Below, piece by piece: positions 25,406-33,420 of a stretch of 44,443 nt of DNA (position 1 is its first letter; each line of letters starts with the position of its first letter). The stretch is from positions 1 to 44,443 of the forward strand of contig JAEEIA010000038.1 of assembly GCA_016281125.1 (NCBI GenBank), read 5' to 3'. Both the position numbers and the translations under genes were made by a program. Origin of the DNA: Oscillospiraceae bacterium (GTDB taxonomy: Bacteria > Bacillota > Clostridia > Oscillospirales > Ruminococcaceae). Below the pieces are notes generated by a model. It was not told the origin of the DNA and did not search any database. It saw only the letters and a list, made by a program, of their open reading frames with translations.

Positions 25406-26520
25406 GTGAGTGTCAGCGCTTTCAGCTGATGCTCGCCGCTGTCTGCACGCAGCAGCTTCGGCGCTGTGAGCAGCACGCCGATCAGCACGGAGGCAAGCAG
25501 GCAGAGCACACATTTTGCGAGCTCCGGCAGCAATCCGGAACGGAACATCTCATATTTCATAAACTGCGGGAATGCAAGGAAACATTTGCCCGTCGTCTGA
25601 TTGTCAATCACCAGCCTGGTATATTGGAGGCTTTCCTCCACGGCACTGCGGTCAAAGCCTTCTCCGAGCTGCTCGTTCAGCGCAGCAAGCTCATCCGGCG
25701 CCATGCTGTCCATCGCGTCCAGCAGTTCCTGCGCCGATGCCCGGATCGTTTCCGCCTGCGCGGCGTTTTCACGGTTCGCCTCCGCCATTCTGCCGCTCAG
25801 ATGCAGCACCGAAGCACCGCAGCCTGCGATCAGGCAGAGTACCGCGCAGAGAATCACGGCGGGACGCGTCAGCTTTTTGCCGAGCTTTTTCATCAGAAGA
25901 AGCCCCGCAACCAGCCCGGCATATCCGGTCAGGATGCTGAGATAGCTGAGCTTCAGCACCGCAAAGGTCAGCAGGAACACGAGCACCGCACCTGCGGCTG
26001 CACCGAGTATCAGCCCCGATTTGTTCGGCTTCTCCTCCGCATGCTTCTCGGTATCCGCCTGCATCTGCGACTCCACATGCGGTTTGCATGCATCGCAGAC
26101 CGTCACGCCGGTGCCGTCCAGCAGATACTGTGAAAAGCCGTGCTCCGTTCCGCAGACCATGCAGCAGGGAATCAGCCCGAGATCGGCTGCCAGCGCGACC
26201 AGCTCCGCAGTGACGGACGCCGCCCTGCTCTCCGTTTCGTCCTTTGCCTGCGAAACGATTGCGGAGAGTCCGCGTTCGCGGTAAACGAGTACAGCCGCGC
26301 CCGGATGCGCCATACGCCACTCCTCCAGCGCGGATGCGAGATCCGCCTCTGTTTTGCCCGCGGGCAGCTTTGCAACAATCCGCAGCGACATCGTATCGCG
26401 CCGCGGGATAATCTGCACAAATACAGGATAACCGCCCTGCATCGTGCCCCAGAATGTTTTTTCCTTGCTGTCATACTGCAAGCCGGTCAGCCTGCAAAAT
26501 GCGCCGGTATCAAAACCCAT
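25402..26520 (-). CDS. Membrane protein with zinc-ribbon-like Cys cluster, function unknown
   Basis: This 372-residue protein has an N-terminal soluble domain (about 1-110), then a zinc-ribbon-like cluster: C120-x2-C123 (CMVC) and C142-x2-C145 (CDAC), with an extra C119. Three hydrophobic helices follow (about 170-189, 190-210, 221-240), then a coiled, charged outer or cytosolic segment with QETIRASAQELLDAMDSM-like character (about 255-315), and a final helix (about 335-357). GGAGGATACT precedes ATG 26520. It is coupled by a 4-base overlap to the FAD oxidoreductase, so the Cys cluster might be redox-active rather than structural. I do not recognise a named family. Confidence 0.75.
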   Translation of the reverse strand: MGFDTGAFCRLTGLQYDSKEKTFWGTMQGGYPVFVQIIPRRDTMSLRIVAKLPAGKTEADLASALEEWRMAHPGAAVLVYRERGLSAIVSQAKDETESRAASVTAELVALAADLGLIPCCMVCGTEHGFSQYLLDGTGVTVCDACKPHVESQMQADTEKHAEEKPNKSGLILGAAAGAVLVFLLTFAVLKLSYLSILTGYAGLVAGLLLMKKLGKKLTRPAVILCAVLCLIAGCGASVLHLSGRMAEANRENAAQAETIRASAQELLDAMDSMAPDELAALNEQLGEGFDRSAVEESLQYTRLVIDNQTTGKCFLAFPQFMKYEMFRSGLLPELAKCVLCLLASVLIGVLLTAPKLLRADSGEHQLKALTLT

Positions 26521-26643
26521 AGTATCCTCCGTTGATTATCCGCTGTGCAGTCAGACCTGCTGTCAGCGTTATGGATCCGTCTGCGGATCCTGTCCGCGCT
26601 CCTGCATATTTTTATGCAGCCATCGCGGCTGTATTGCTCTGAT

Positions 26644-27270
26644 TCAGCCCTTTACCTCGGTATAGTAAAACACGGCCAGCTGCGTTCTGTCGCGCAGATT
26701 CAGCTTATCGAGCAGCGTGCTGATATAGTTGCGCACGGTACCCTCCCCGAGGTAGAGCTTTGCAGCGATTTCCTTATTGGAAAGCCCCTCCGCAACCTGC
26801 TCCATGATGACACGCTCCTTGTCCGTGATGCCGTGCGCCTCAAAATCAAAGGAGCCGCGCGGCTTCATCAGCTCAGGCAGCTTGCCGATGATCTTGTCCC
26901 CGAACACGGTCTGCCCGCGCATCACCGCCTCCAGCGCGGGGGCAATCGCAGAAAAATCCTGTTTCAGGATGTACCCCTTGGCGCCCAGACTGAATGCGTC
27001 CATGATGTACTCATCATCGGAAAAGGTCGTCAGATAGAGAATCCGGGCATCCGGGCTTTCCCGCAGGATCACCCTGCCGGCCTCCAGACCGGTCATGCTC
27101 TCCATGCGGATATCCATAAGGATGACGTCCGGATGATGCTGCCGGTACAGCGAAACCGCCTCTGCGCCACTGCTGCCGACTGCCTGCACCGTAATGCCGC
27201 CCGTGCTTTCCAGAATCGTTTTCAGTGACATCGCGGCGAGCTGATCGTCGTCAATCACAATAATCTCCAT
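26644..27270 (-). CDS. NarL/FixJ-type response regulator
   Basis: This 208-residue DNA-binding response regulator has a receiver domain (about 1-120) with acidic pocket D8/D9, phosphorylation site D53 (VILMDIRM), a threonine at the switch (YLTTFSDDE) and K105 (YILKQD). The C-terminal LuxR-type helix-turn-helix (about 145-203) carries ITDKERVIMEQVAEGLSNKEIAAKLYLGEGTV. Its ATG lies 1 base after the stop of the sensor kinase gene, so the pair forms an operon. Targets are unknown. Confidence 0.93.
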   Translation of the reverse strand: MEIIVIDDDQLAAMSLKTILESTGGITVQAVGSSGAEAVSLYRQHHPDVILMDIRMESMTGLEAGRVILRESPDARILYLTTFSDDEYIMDAFSLGAKGYILKQDFSAIAPALEAVMRGQTVFGDKIIGKLPELMKPRGSFDFEAHGITDKERVIMEQVAEGLSNKEIAAKLYLGEGTVRNYISTLLDKLNLRDRTQLAVFYYTEVKG

Positions 27271-27271
27271 G

Positions 27272-28330
27272 TTACTGCTCCTTGGGTATTGTCATAAAGA
27301 TGCGGAAGCCCTGCTCCGATGCGGAAAAGCTGATATGCCCGCCGACGGCTGCCGCGCGGTCCTCCATGTTCCGCAGCCCGATGCCGCCGCGCCGGATCTC
27401 CGCATGTGTGCCGTTATCTTCCACCAGCAGCTGATAGAACGCGGGATGCTCGCGGAAAATGACCGTCAGCCGGTCGCCGTCGGAATGCCGGACGGCATTG
27501 GAAACGCCCTCCTTTGCGACGCCCGCAACACAGAGCTTGACCGCGCCGGGAATCTGCGTGCCTGCATCATAATGCAGCTCGGCGGAAAACTGCTCCGTCC
27601 GAAGCAGCTCCTCCAGCGTCTTTTTCAGATCGACGGAATCATCATGCAGATTGTGAACGCTCTCGCGGATGCTTGTCATGGCACCGTCGAGCGTCTGTTT
27701 CAGCGCATCCAGCGGCTCGCGGAGCGCATCGTCGTGATTGACGATTTGCAGCGCGCCGGTCTGCAAAATCGAGCGCGTCAGCATATGACCGACATTGTCA
27801 TGAATCTCGCGGGCGATGCGGTTGCGCTCTTTCAGCGTCGCCAGATGAATTTCGTTATCCTGTGCAGCAGCAAGCCGCCGGTTCTGGGCGGTCAGCTGCA
27901 TATTTTTCTCGGTGATTTCATCGCGCAGCGCCGTCAGCTTTCCGACGGCGGTTTCCAGCCTGTTGACGCGGACATACAGAATCACAGCGGTCAGCATCCC
28001 GGCACCTGTGATCAGCAGCTGCATCTGACTGAGTTCAGGCAGCCTCGCAGCAGCGAAACCCGCAGGAAGCACGAGCCACCATTTCCGTTCACAGAGCGCA
28101 TCGTACAGCAGCAGCGGCAGCGCGCAGAGCATCACAGGCATCACCCCGCAGAGCAGCGCGCAGCCCGCAATGATCACAGGGGCGGCTGCCTTTCCGGAGA
28201 AAAGCTGTGCGCAGGCAGAGGCCGCAGCCGCGAGCAGCAGTGCGGCAACCGGAAGAACCGGCTCTGACGAAGCTGCAAAGCCGAGCAGACAGATCGTCAG
28301 AATCGCAGATTTTTCAAGCAGTCTGTTCAT
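27272..28330 (-). CDS. Membrane sensor histidine kinase (HisKA_3 type)
   Basis: This 352-residue kinase partners the NarL-type regulator. The N-terminal half has several hydrophobic helices (about 10-120) and no large outside domain, suggesting sensing within or near the membrane, as in DesK-like kinases. A coiled coil (about 125-165) leads to the phospho-acceptor ERNRIAREIHDNVGHML with H177. The ATPase domain has VAKEGVSNAVRHS (N box), EDNGT and GGIGLRNMEDRA. The start is ATG 28330 with AAGGAG at 8 bases, and a GTG 9 bases upstream is less suitable. The signal is unknown. Confidence 0.92.
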   Translation of the reverse strand: MNRLLEKSAILTICLLGFAASSEPVLPVAALLLAAAASACAQLFSGKAAAPVIIAGCALLCGVMPVMLCALPLLLYDALCERKWWLVLPAGFAAARLPELSQMQLLITGAGMLTAVILYVRVNRLETAVGKLTALRDEITEKNMQLTAQNRRLAAAQDNEIHLATLKERNRIAREIHDNVGHMLTRSILQTGALQIVNHDDALREPLDALKQTLDGAMTSIRESVHNLHDDSVDLKKTLEELLRTEQFSAELHYDAGTQIPGAVKLCVAGVAKEGVSNAVRHSDGDRLTVIFREHPAFYQLLVEDNGTHAEIRRGGIGLRNMEDRAAAVGGHISFSASEQGFRIFMTIPKEQ

Positions 28331-28350
28331 GCTGTTCACTCCTTATTTAG

Positions 28351-28379
28351 AGTATAGCACATTCTCATGCAAAATGCAA
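28351..28379 (-). promoter_or_regulatory. Promoter of the two-component system
   Basis: Minus strand: TTGCAT (28374-28379), 17-base spacer, TATACT (28351-28356), with TGC before the -10. The leader is short, about 15 bases. Confidence 0.78.
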
Positions 28380-28458
28380 GCAAAAAGCAGCATTCTTCTA
28401 CTGATTATTCTTTTGATTATTTTTTCCGTTTCATCCGGAACCGTCTGCCCGGGTGTTG

Positions 28459-28497
28459 AAAAAAGCGGACGCCGACCGTAACAGTCAGCGCCCGCTT
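28459..28497 (-). terminator. Terminator of the phosphatase-trk-lipase operon
   Basis: Near-perfect 14-bp stem (12 of 14 paired), 28463-28476 with 28484-28497, followed on the minus strand by T6. The arm and loop sequence resembles the terminator at 36587-36621. Confidence 0.85.
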
Positions 28498-28530
28498 GTC
28501 GGTAAAGCGGTATCTCCGATGGATTCATAA

Positions 28531-28640
28531 TGGGGCGCTGCCCCATACCCCGCCAAAGGGATGGAATCCCTTTGGAATCCCGCAATAATAAAATCAATGC
28601 AAACGCATAGCGAAGCGTGCGAGAGTCCCCTTATCAATCA
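28531..28640. repeat. Cluster of intergenic palindromes
   Basis: Between the lipase gene and its terminator lie three short inverted repeats in a row: TGGGGC/GCCCCA (28531-28545), CCAAAGGGAT/ATCCCTTTGG with a 3-base loop (28553-28575), and ACGC/GCGT around ATAGCGAA (about 28602-28618). Nothing here is coding. It looks like a dispersed palindromic intergenic element, but only one full copy is in the window, so repeat status is inferred. Confidence 0.45.
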
Positions 28641-28668
28641 TCACGCAGCGATGCCTTTATCGGCAAGC

Positions 28669-29532
28669 TCACGCCTGTGATGCCAGAAACGCCCGCAGAG
28701 AGGGCATGGCTGCCATAGCAGTGCGGCGGCCTGTCGCATAGACCGTGCGCATCAGCTCCGGATCATGCGTCAGATGACTGACCGGCAGCTTCTCCGGCGG
28801 ACGGATCACAAAGGCCGTGCCGTTCTGCTCCGCCTCCCGCACATACGCAATCTGCTGGTTGTAGACCTCGTGCCGCCGTGCCATCGCGCGGATCAGCTTC
28901 GGGTACTTCCGGTAGACCGTCCGCACAAGCGGCATGGTTTCGTTCGGCTGCTTGACATAATCCGCAGGCTGCGTCAGAATGACAATATTCCGCGCATAGC
29001 CCTTGTACTCAAAATATTTCAGCGGAACGGAATCAGCGATGCCGCCGTCGAGCAGTTCATATTTTCCCGCCTTGACGATTTTCGAGCAAAGCGGCATGGA
29101 AGCGCCTGCGCGCACCCATTCCAGTTCCTCGCGGCTGATCATGTCTTTGCACTGATGATACACCGCCTTTCCGGTGTTGACATCCGTGCAGACAATGTAA
29201 AACGGAATGCCGCTTTTCAGGAATGTTTCATTGTCGATCGGATCAAGCACCTCCGGGATCGTGTGGTAGCAGAACTCCGCACCGAACATATCGCCGGTCA
29301 GCAGCAGCGAAGCCGTGCTGCAAAACCGCGGATCCCTGCAAAACCGCGTGCAGTAGCGCAGCGGCCGTCCCTTCTGCTGCGTCACGTAATTGCAGCCGAA
29401 GGTCGCGCCTGCGGATACGCCGATGACGCCGTCCGCGCGGATCCCCTCCTCCATGAAAACGTCGATGACACCTGCGGTGAACAGCCCGCGCATCGCGCCG
29501 CCCTCCATGACAAGTCCGAGCTTTTGCTTCAT
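28669..29532 (-). CDS. Patatin-like phospholipase
   Basis: This 287-residue acyl hydrolase of the patatin/RssA-like class uses a Ser-Asp dyad. The oxyanion-hole stretch EGGAMRG (10-16) is followed by the nucleophile motif GVSAG (38-42, S40) and the DGG motif with the catalytic aspartate (LLDGGIADSVPL, about D162). No signal peptide is present, so it is probably cytoplasmic, acting on membrane lipid. The ATG at 29532 is preceded by a good GGAGG. It is last in a same-strand run after trkH (32 bases). The link to potassium uptake is unexplained. Confidence 0.9.
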   Translation of the reverse strand: MKQKLGLVMEGGAMRGLFTAGVIDVFMEEGIRADGVIGVSAGATFGCNYVTQQKGRPLRYCTRFCRDPRFCSTASLLLTGDMFGAEFCYHTIPEVLDPIDNETFLKSGIPFYIVCTDVNTGKAVYHQCKDMISREELEWVRAGASMPLCSKIVKAGKYELLDGGIADSVPLKYFEYKGYARNIVILTQPADYVKQPNETMPLVRTVYRKYPKLIRAMARRHEVYNQQIAYVREAEQNGTAFVIRPPEKLPVSHLTHDPELMRTVYATGRRTAMAAMPSLRAFLASQA

Positions 29533-29564
29533 ATGATTCCTCCGTTATTTTGAAATGCAGTATA

Positions 29565-31001
29565 TTATTTTTTCCATGTCACAGGCGAGATCAGCAGCAC
29601 AAGCGGGAACAGCTCCAGTCTGCCCGCCAGCATGTCAAAGATCAGCATGAACTTGGATGTCGTGGAAAACACGTCGTAATTCGAGGTCGGGCCGACCAGG
29701 TTCAGACCCGGGCCGATATTGTCGAGCGTCGCAACGGTTGCCGTAAAATTCGTTGTCAGGTCGAGCTGATCGAACGAGAGCACCAGCATGCTGACAAGAT
29801 AGATCAGGATATAGCATGCGAAGTATACATTGACCGACCGGATAATATCCTGCTCAATCGGATGCTTGTCCATTTTCAGCGTCTTGACCTGCCGCGGATG
29901 CGTCATAATCCGCAGCTCATTGTGCATGTTCTTGAGGAAGATGATAAGGCGCGAAACCTTGATGCCGCCGCCCGTACTGCCCGCGCAGGCACCGATGAAC
30001 ATCAGAATGACCAGCAGTGTGCGGGAATACTCCGGAAACAGGTTGAAATCGACCGTTGCAAAGCCTGTTGTCGTAATCAGGGAGCCGACCGTGAAGGAGC
30101 TGTGCATCAGCGCTTCGCCGGTGCCGCTGAACATCGGCAGATGCCGCACATCCAGCGTGATTGTCACGATTGCAAAAAGAATGATGCCGAGATAGAGCCT
30201 CAGCTCCTCGGTAAATCCCTCCCGGAAGCGGCGCTGTAAAAACAGGAAATAACAGGAGAAGTTGACGCCGAACAGGATCATGAAAACGGTAATGACATTG
30301 ATGCAGAACGGGGAATACGGCATACCGTCCGGATTACAGGAGAAGCCGCCCGTTCCGGCTGTTGCGAACGAAAGGTTGACCGCATCGAATGCGGGCATTC
30401 CGCCGACCAGCAGAAACCCGATCTCAAACAGCGTCATCACGAAATAGATGACATAAAGCAGCATGGCGGTCTTTCTGACGCGCGGCACCAGCTTGCTGAC
30501 GGACGGGCCGGGGCTCTCCGCCTTCATCAGATACATATTCTGTCCCCCGGCGATCGGCAGCAGCGCCATGATGAACACCAGCACGCCCATGCCGCCGACC
30601 CAGTGCGTAAAGCTGCGCCACATCAGCATACATTTCGGCATTCCCTCCAGCGTATGCAGAATGCTGGCGCCGGTCGTTGTAAAGCCGGAAACTGTTTCAA
30701 ACAGCGCATCCACAAAGCGCGGAATGCAGCCGGAAATGTAAAACGGCAGCGCGCCGATCAGGCTCAGCACGATCCAGCTCAGCGCAACGATCACAAAGCC
30801 GTCGCGCGCAAAGAGCGTTTTGTTTTTCGGTTTGAAGCGCGTGATGACAAATCCTGCGATCAGGCAGAGCAGCGCCGTCACGGCAAAGAGCATCAGCTCC
30901 GGCTCATGATAAACTGCCGCGGTGAGTGTCGGCACGGCCATGAACGCGCCCTCAAAGGCAAGAAGCAATCCGAGAATATAGATTGTCATGCGGAAATTCA
31001 T
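29565..31001 (-). CDS. trkH: Trk/Ktr-type potassium transporter, membrane subunit
   Basis: This 478-residue polytopic membrane protein forms the K+-translocating pore. TrkH-type features are an early NPLxx-free helix pair, a first pore loop with FTTTGASIL (about 106-114), TAGTGGFSCNPDGM, TGFATVDF and GGGIKVSR (near 370), each of the repeated pore segments carrying a filter glycine. About ten hydrophobic helices are visible. The ATG follows GGAGGAATGACAGC. trkA ends 15 bases upstream, so pore and regulatory subunit are co-expressed. Confidence 0.92.
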   Translation of the reverse strand: MNFRMTIYILGLLLAFEGAFMAVPTLTAAVYHEPELMLFAVTALLCLIAGFVITRFKPKNKTLFARDGFVIVALSWIVLSLIGALPFYISGCIPRFVDALFETVSGFTTTGASILHTLEGMPKCMLMWRSFTHWVGGMGVLVFIMALLPIAGGQNMYLMKAESPGPSVSKLVPRVRKTAMLLYVIYFVMTLFEIGFLLVGGMPAFDAVNLSFATAGTGGFSCNPDGMPYSPFCINVITVFMILFGVNFSCYFLFLQRRFREGFTEELRLYLGIILFAIVTITLDVRHLPMFSGTGEALMHSSFTVGSLITTTGFATVDFNLFPEYSRTLLVILMFIGACAGSTGGGIKVSRLIIFLKNMHNELRIMTHPRQVKTLKMDKHPIEQDIIRSVNVYFACYILIYLVSMLVLSFDQLDLTTNFTATVATLDNIGPGLNLVGPTSNYDVFSTTSKFMLIFDMLAGRLELFPLVLLISPVTWKK

Positions 31002-31016
31002 GCTGTCATTCCTCCG

Positions 31017-32372
31017 TTATTGCAGCAGGTCATTCATATCGTGCAGACCGAGGTGATTCGTGACGATCACGACGGAATCGCCCTTCTGGATGCGGTCGCT
31101 GCCGCGCGGAATCAGAACCCTGCGGTCGCGCTTGATCGCCGCGACCAGCACGCCGTCCCGGAGCCTGAGCTGCGAAAGCGGCGCGGCCGTCAGGCCGGAA
31201 TCTTCCTTGACAATGAATTCTGCCGCCTCGACCTTACCCTTGATGACCTGATAGAGCGTTTCCAGATTCGTGCCGATTGTCTTGTTCATCGCGCGGACAT
31301 AGCGCACGATATGGTCAGAGGTCAGATTCTTCGGGTAAATAATCGTATCAAGGTCAAGATGTTCGATGACCTCGTCAAAGTCGATCCGGTTGATCTTTGT
31401 TACAATTTTGCCATTGCTGACCGATTTTGCAAACAGGGACAGCAAAATGTTTTCCTCATCCAGATTTGTCAGGGAAACAAATGCCCCCGCCTTGTCGATG
31501 TTCTCCTGCATCAGCACTTCCTGATTGACCGCATCCGCCAGAATGACATTGACATTCGGGAGCGCATCGGCGAGCTGGCGCGCGCGCTCTGCATCCTTTT
31601 CGATGACCGTTGCTGCAATGCCCGCATTGTCCAGCAGCTCGCAGAGATAATGCGCGATATCGCCGCCGCCCGCAATCAGCACATTGCTGACCGGCGTGGC
31701 CTGATACTTAATCTTCCGGAAAAAGACGAACGCGGCCTTCGGCTCGGAGATAATGGAAATGATGTCGCGCGCCTCAAAGCGGAAATCACCGGATGCGATA
31801 TATGCCTCGTCGCCGCGCTCGACCGTGCAGACCAGCACGTCGCAGTGCAGTCTGGAGCCGATCTCCTTGACGCACATGCCGCAGAGCGGCGAGTCCTCCG
31901 GCAGCTTGAATTTCAGCAGCTCGACCTTGCCCTTGGCAAAGGTGTCGATCTTGATCGCGGACGGAAACTGCAATACGCGCGCAATTTCCTCCGCCGCGGC
32001 AAACTCCGGATTGATCGCCATTGCTAGCCCGAGCTCATTTTTCAGATAGGGCACGTCCGCGTTGTACTGCGGATTGCGCACACGCGCGATGGTCTGGCAG
32101 CCGCCCGCCACCTTTGCAATCAGGCAGCAGAGCAGATTGCGCTCATCCGACCCGGTAACGGCGATCATCAGGTCGGCATCGTCGATGCCCGCCTCCTTCA
32201 GCACCGTATGCGTCGCGCCGTTTCCGACAATGCCCATGACGTCAAACCGGTTGGTAATATCCGCCACGCGGTCGGCATTGGTATCCACAACGGTGATATT
32301 GTTGCCCGCCTCATTGAGCTGTGCAGCAAGCACCTTTCCGACCTTGCCGCAGCCGACAATAATGATTTCCAA
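31017..32372 (-). CDS. trkA: Trk system regulatory NAD-binding subunit
   Basis: TrkA is a cytoplasmic regulator that gates the TrkH pore on nucleotide binding. The 451 residues contain two tandem RCK units. The first Rossmann fold has IIVGCGKVGKVLA at the start and ends in a TrkA-C domain. The second has VLIAGGGDIAHYL (about 228-240), followed by another TrkA-C domain with ALIPRGSDRIQKGD-type sequence (VLIPRGSDRIQKGDSVVIVT). The length is typical of the duplicated form. It sits between the histidine phosphatase gene (45 bases) and trkH (15 bases) in one operon. Confidence 0.93.
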   Translation of the reverse strand: MEIIIVGCGKVGKVLAAQLNEAGNNITVVDTNADRVADITNRFDVMGIVGNGATHTVLKEAGIDDADLMIAVTGSDERNLLCCLIAKVAGGCQTIARVRNPQYNADVPYLKNELGLAMAINPEFAAAEEIARVLQFPSAIKIDTFAKGKVELLKFKLPEDSPLCGMCVKEIGSRLHCDVLVCTVERGDEAYIASGDFRFEARDIISIISEPKAAFVFFRKIKYQATPVSNVLIAGGGDIAHYLCELLDNAGIAATVIEKDAERARQLADALPNVNVILADAVNQEVLMQENIDKAGAFVSLTNLDEENILLSLFAKSVSNGKIVTKINRIDFDEVIEHLDLDTIIYPKNLTSDHIVRYVRAMNKTIGTNLETLYQVIKGKVEAAEFIVKEDSGLTAAPLSQLRLRDGVLVAAIKRDRRVLIPRGSDRIQKGDSVVIVTNHLGLHDMNDLLQ

Positions 32373-32417
32373 AGTTACTTCTCCTTCCGAAATGCTGACT
32401 GACAGGCATCCGCCTGC

Positions 32418-33146
32418 TCAGTCATGCCGTTCGTCCTGATTGTCAAATGTTTCGCAGAACCTTGCAGAGAATGAAGGCTCGCGTCCGCCCGCATACAGAT
32501 GCGCCGTATCCCCGAAGGTATTGATGCGGAACGATGCGATGCCCTTTCTGCGTTCCTCCGTCGAAACGACCGTAACGGCCGTCGGTGCGGCGCAGAGCCC
32601 GTGCCAGAGCACCATCGGGGATGCCCCGATCAGATGCGCAAGCATAACGCATTCCACGCCGAAATGGCAGAACAGCAGAATCGCATCCGTATTGGGACGT
32701 TCCGCGCGGTAGTAATTGCCCTCCCGGACATAGCCGTGCTTGGCAATCAGCGTGTCAAGTCCCGCGAAAACCCGCTGCGCCTCTTCCCCGACTTGATGCG
32801 TCCGCATCACATCGGTTTCAGCCCAGCGATCCTTGTCGTAATAAGCCGGTTCCTCCGTCCAGACTGCGGGCAGCCAGTCCCACGCCACGCGGATGTCACC
32901 GGTATCGGGATGCAGAATTGCCGCGCGGAATTCGCGCAGCCACGGCAGCGTTTCCGCCTCCATGCCGAGTGCATCCAGTGTATATTTCGCCGTATCCTGC
33001 GCCCGCCCGAGCGGGGAAACATAGCAGGCGGCGAATTTATGTCCGGCCAGCCGCTTTGCAGCCAGCGCCGCTTCGGTTTTTCCTGTTTCCGTGAGCGTAT
33101 CATGCTCGTAATCCGGATCGCCGTGCCGCACAATAATCAGCTTCAT
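32418..33146 (-). CDS. Histidine phosphatase family protein
   Basis: This 242-residue cytoplasmic protein of the phosphoglycerate-mutase-like superfamily has the catalytic RHG (R7, H8) near the start, SPLGRAQDTA (about 44-53) with the second arginine, and CHFGVECV with the second histidine. These four residues form the phosphate pocket. The substrate is unknown, and the family covers sugar phosphates, nucleotides and phosphoproteins. The ribosome site before ATG 33146 is weak (GGTGAT). It is first in the operon with trkA, trkH and the lipase, behind a leader of about 145 bases. Confidence 0.87.
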   Translation of the reverse strand: MKLIIVRHGDPDYEHDTLTETGKTEAALAAKRLAGHKFAACYVSPLGRAQDTAKYTLDALGMEAETLPWLREFRAAILHPDTGDIRVAWDWLPAVWTEEPAYYDKDRWAETDVMRTHQVGEEAQRVFAGLDTLIAKHGYVREGNYYRAERPNTDAILLFCHFGVECVMLAHLIGASPMVLWHGLCAAPTAVTVVSTEERRKGIASFRINTFGDTAHLYAGGREPSFSARFCETFDNQDERHD

Positions 33147-33270
33147 ACTTTATCACCGCACGCTGTACACAGCATATCCTTCGCCCTGCGGACAGCGCAC
33201 TCCGGCGCCCGTTTCCCGTTCCGTTCCGGCATAAAAAGCCCTCTCTTCTTTCTGTCTTGAATCATGATAA

Positions 33271-33291
33271 ACGGAGAACAACATACTCCGT
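33271..33291 (-). promoter_or_regulatory. 5'-end hairpin in the phosphatase-trk leader
   Basis: ACGGAG (minus strand, 33291-33286) pairs with CTCCGT (33276-33271) around a 9-base loop. The stem begins almost exactly at the predicted transcription start (about 33292), so the mRNA would carry a 5'-terminal hairpin that could protect it from decay. No T-run of terminator quality follows. Confidence 0.5.
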
Positions 33292-33298
33292 TCATCAT

Positions 33299-33327
33299 AT
33301 CATACCATAAAACGCCGGAATTGTCAA
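33299..33327 (-). promoter_or_regulatory. Promoter of the phosphatase-trkA-trkH-lipase operon
   Basis: Minus strand: TTGACA (33322-33327), 17-base spacer, TATGAT (33299-33304), with TGG before the -10. It is divergent from the ABC transporter promoter, with the -35 boxes 20 bases apart. Confidence 0.8.
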
Positions 33328-33347
33328 CGACGGCGCCGCACAGCGGC

Positions 33348-33376
33348 TTGACTTTCATACGGTGATATGGTATTAT
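33348..33376 (+). promoter_or_regulatory. Promoter of the amino-acid ABC transporter operon
   Basis: TTGACT (33348-33353), 17-base spacer, TATTAT (33371-33376), with TGG before the -10. The leader of about 38 bases before ATG 33421 excludes a large riboswitch. Confidence 0.8.
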
Positions 33377-33420
33377 AGTAGTATCTTGACTGGCATCTGC
33401 CGCGAAAGGAAGGATTGAGG

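Noticed and set aside
26573-26590. GGATCCG/CGGATCC hairpin as terminator of the two-component operon
   Set aside because: The stem is good, but no T-run follows on the minus strand, so terminator function is unsupported.
30603-32027. A 474-codon plus-strand open frame
   Set aside because: It is antisense to trkH and trkA and has no domain.
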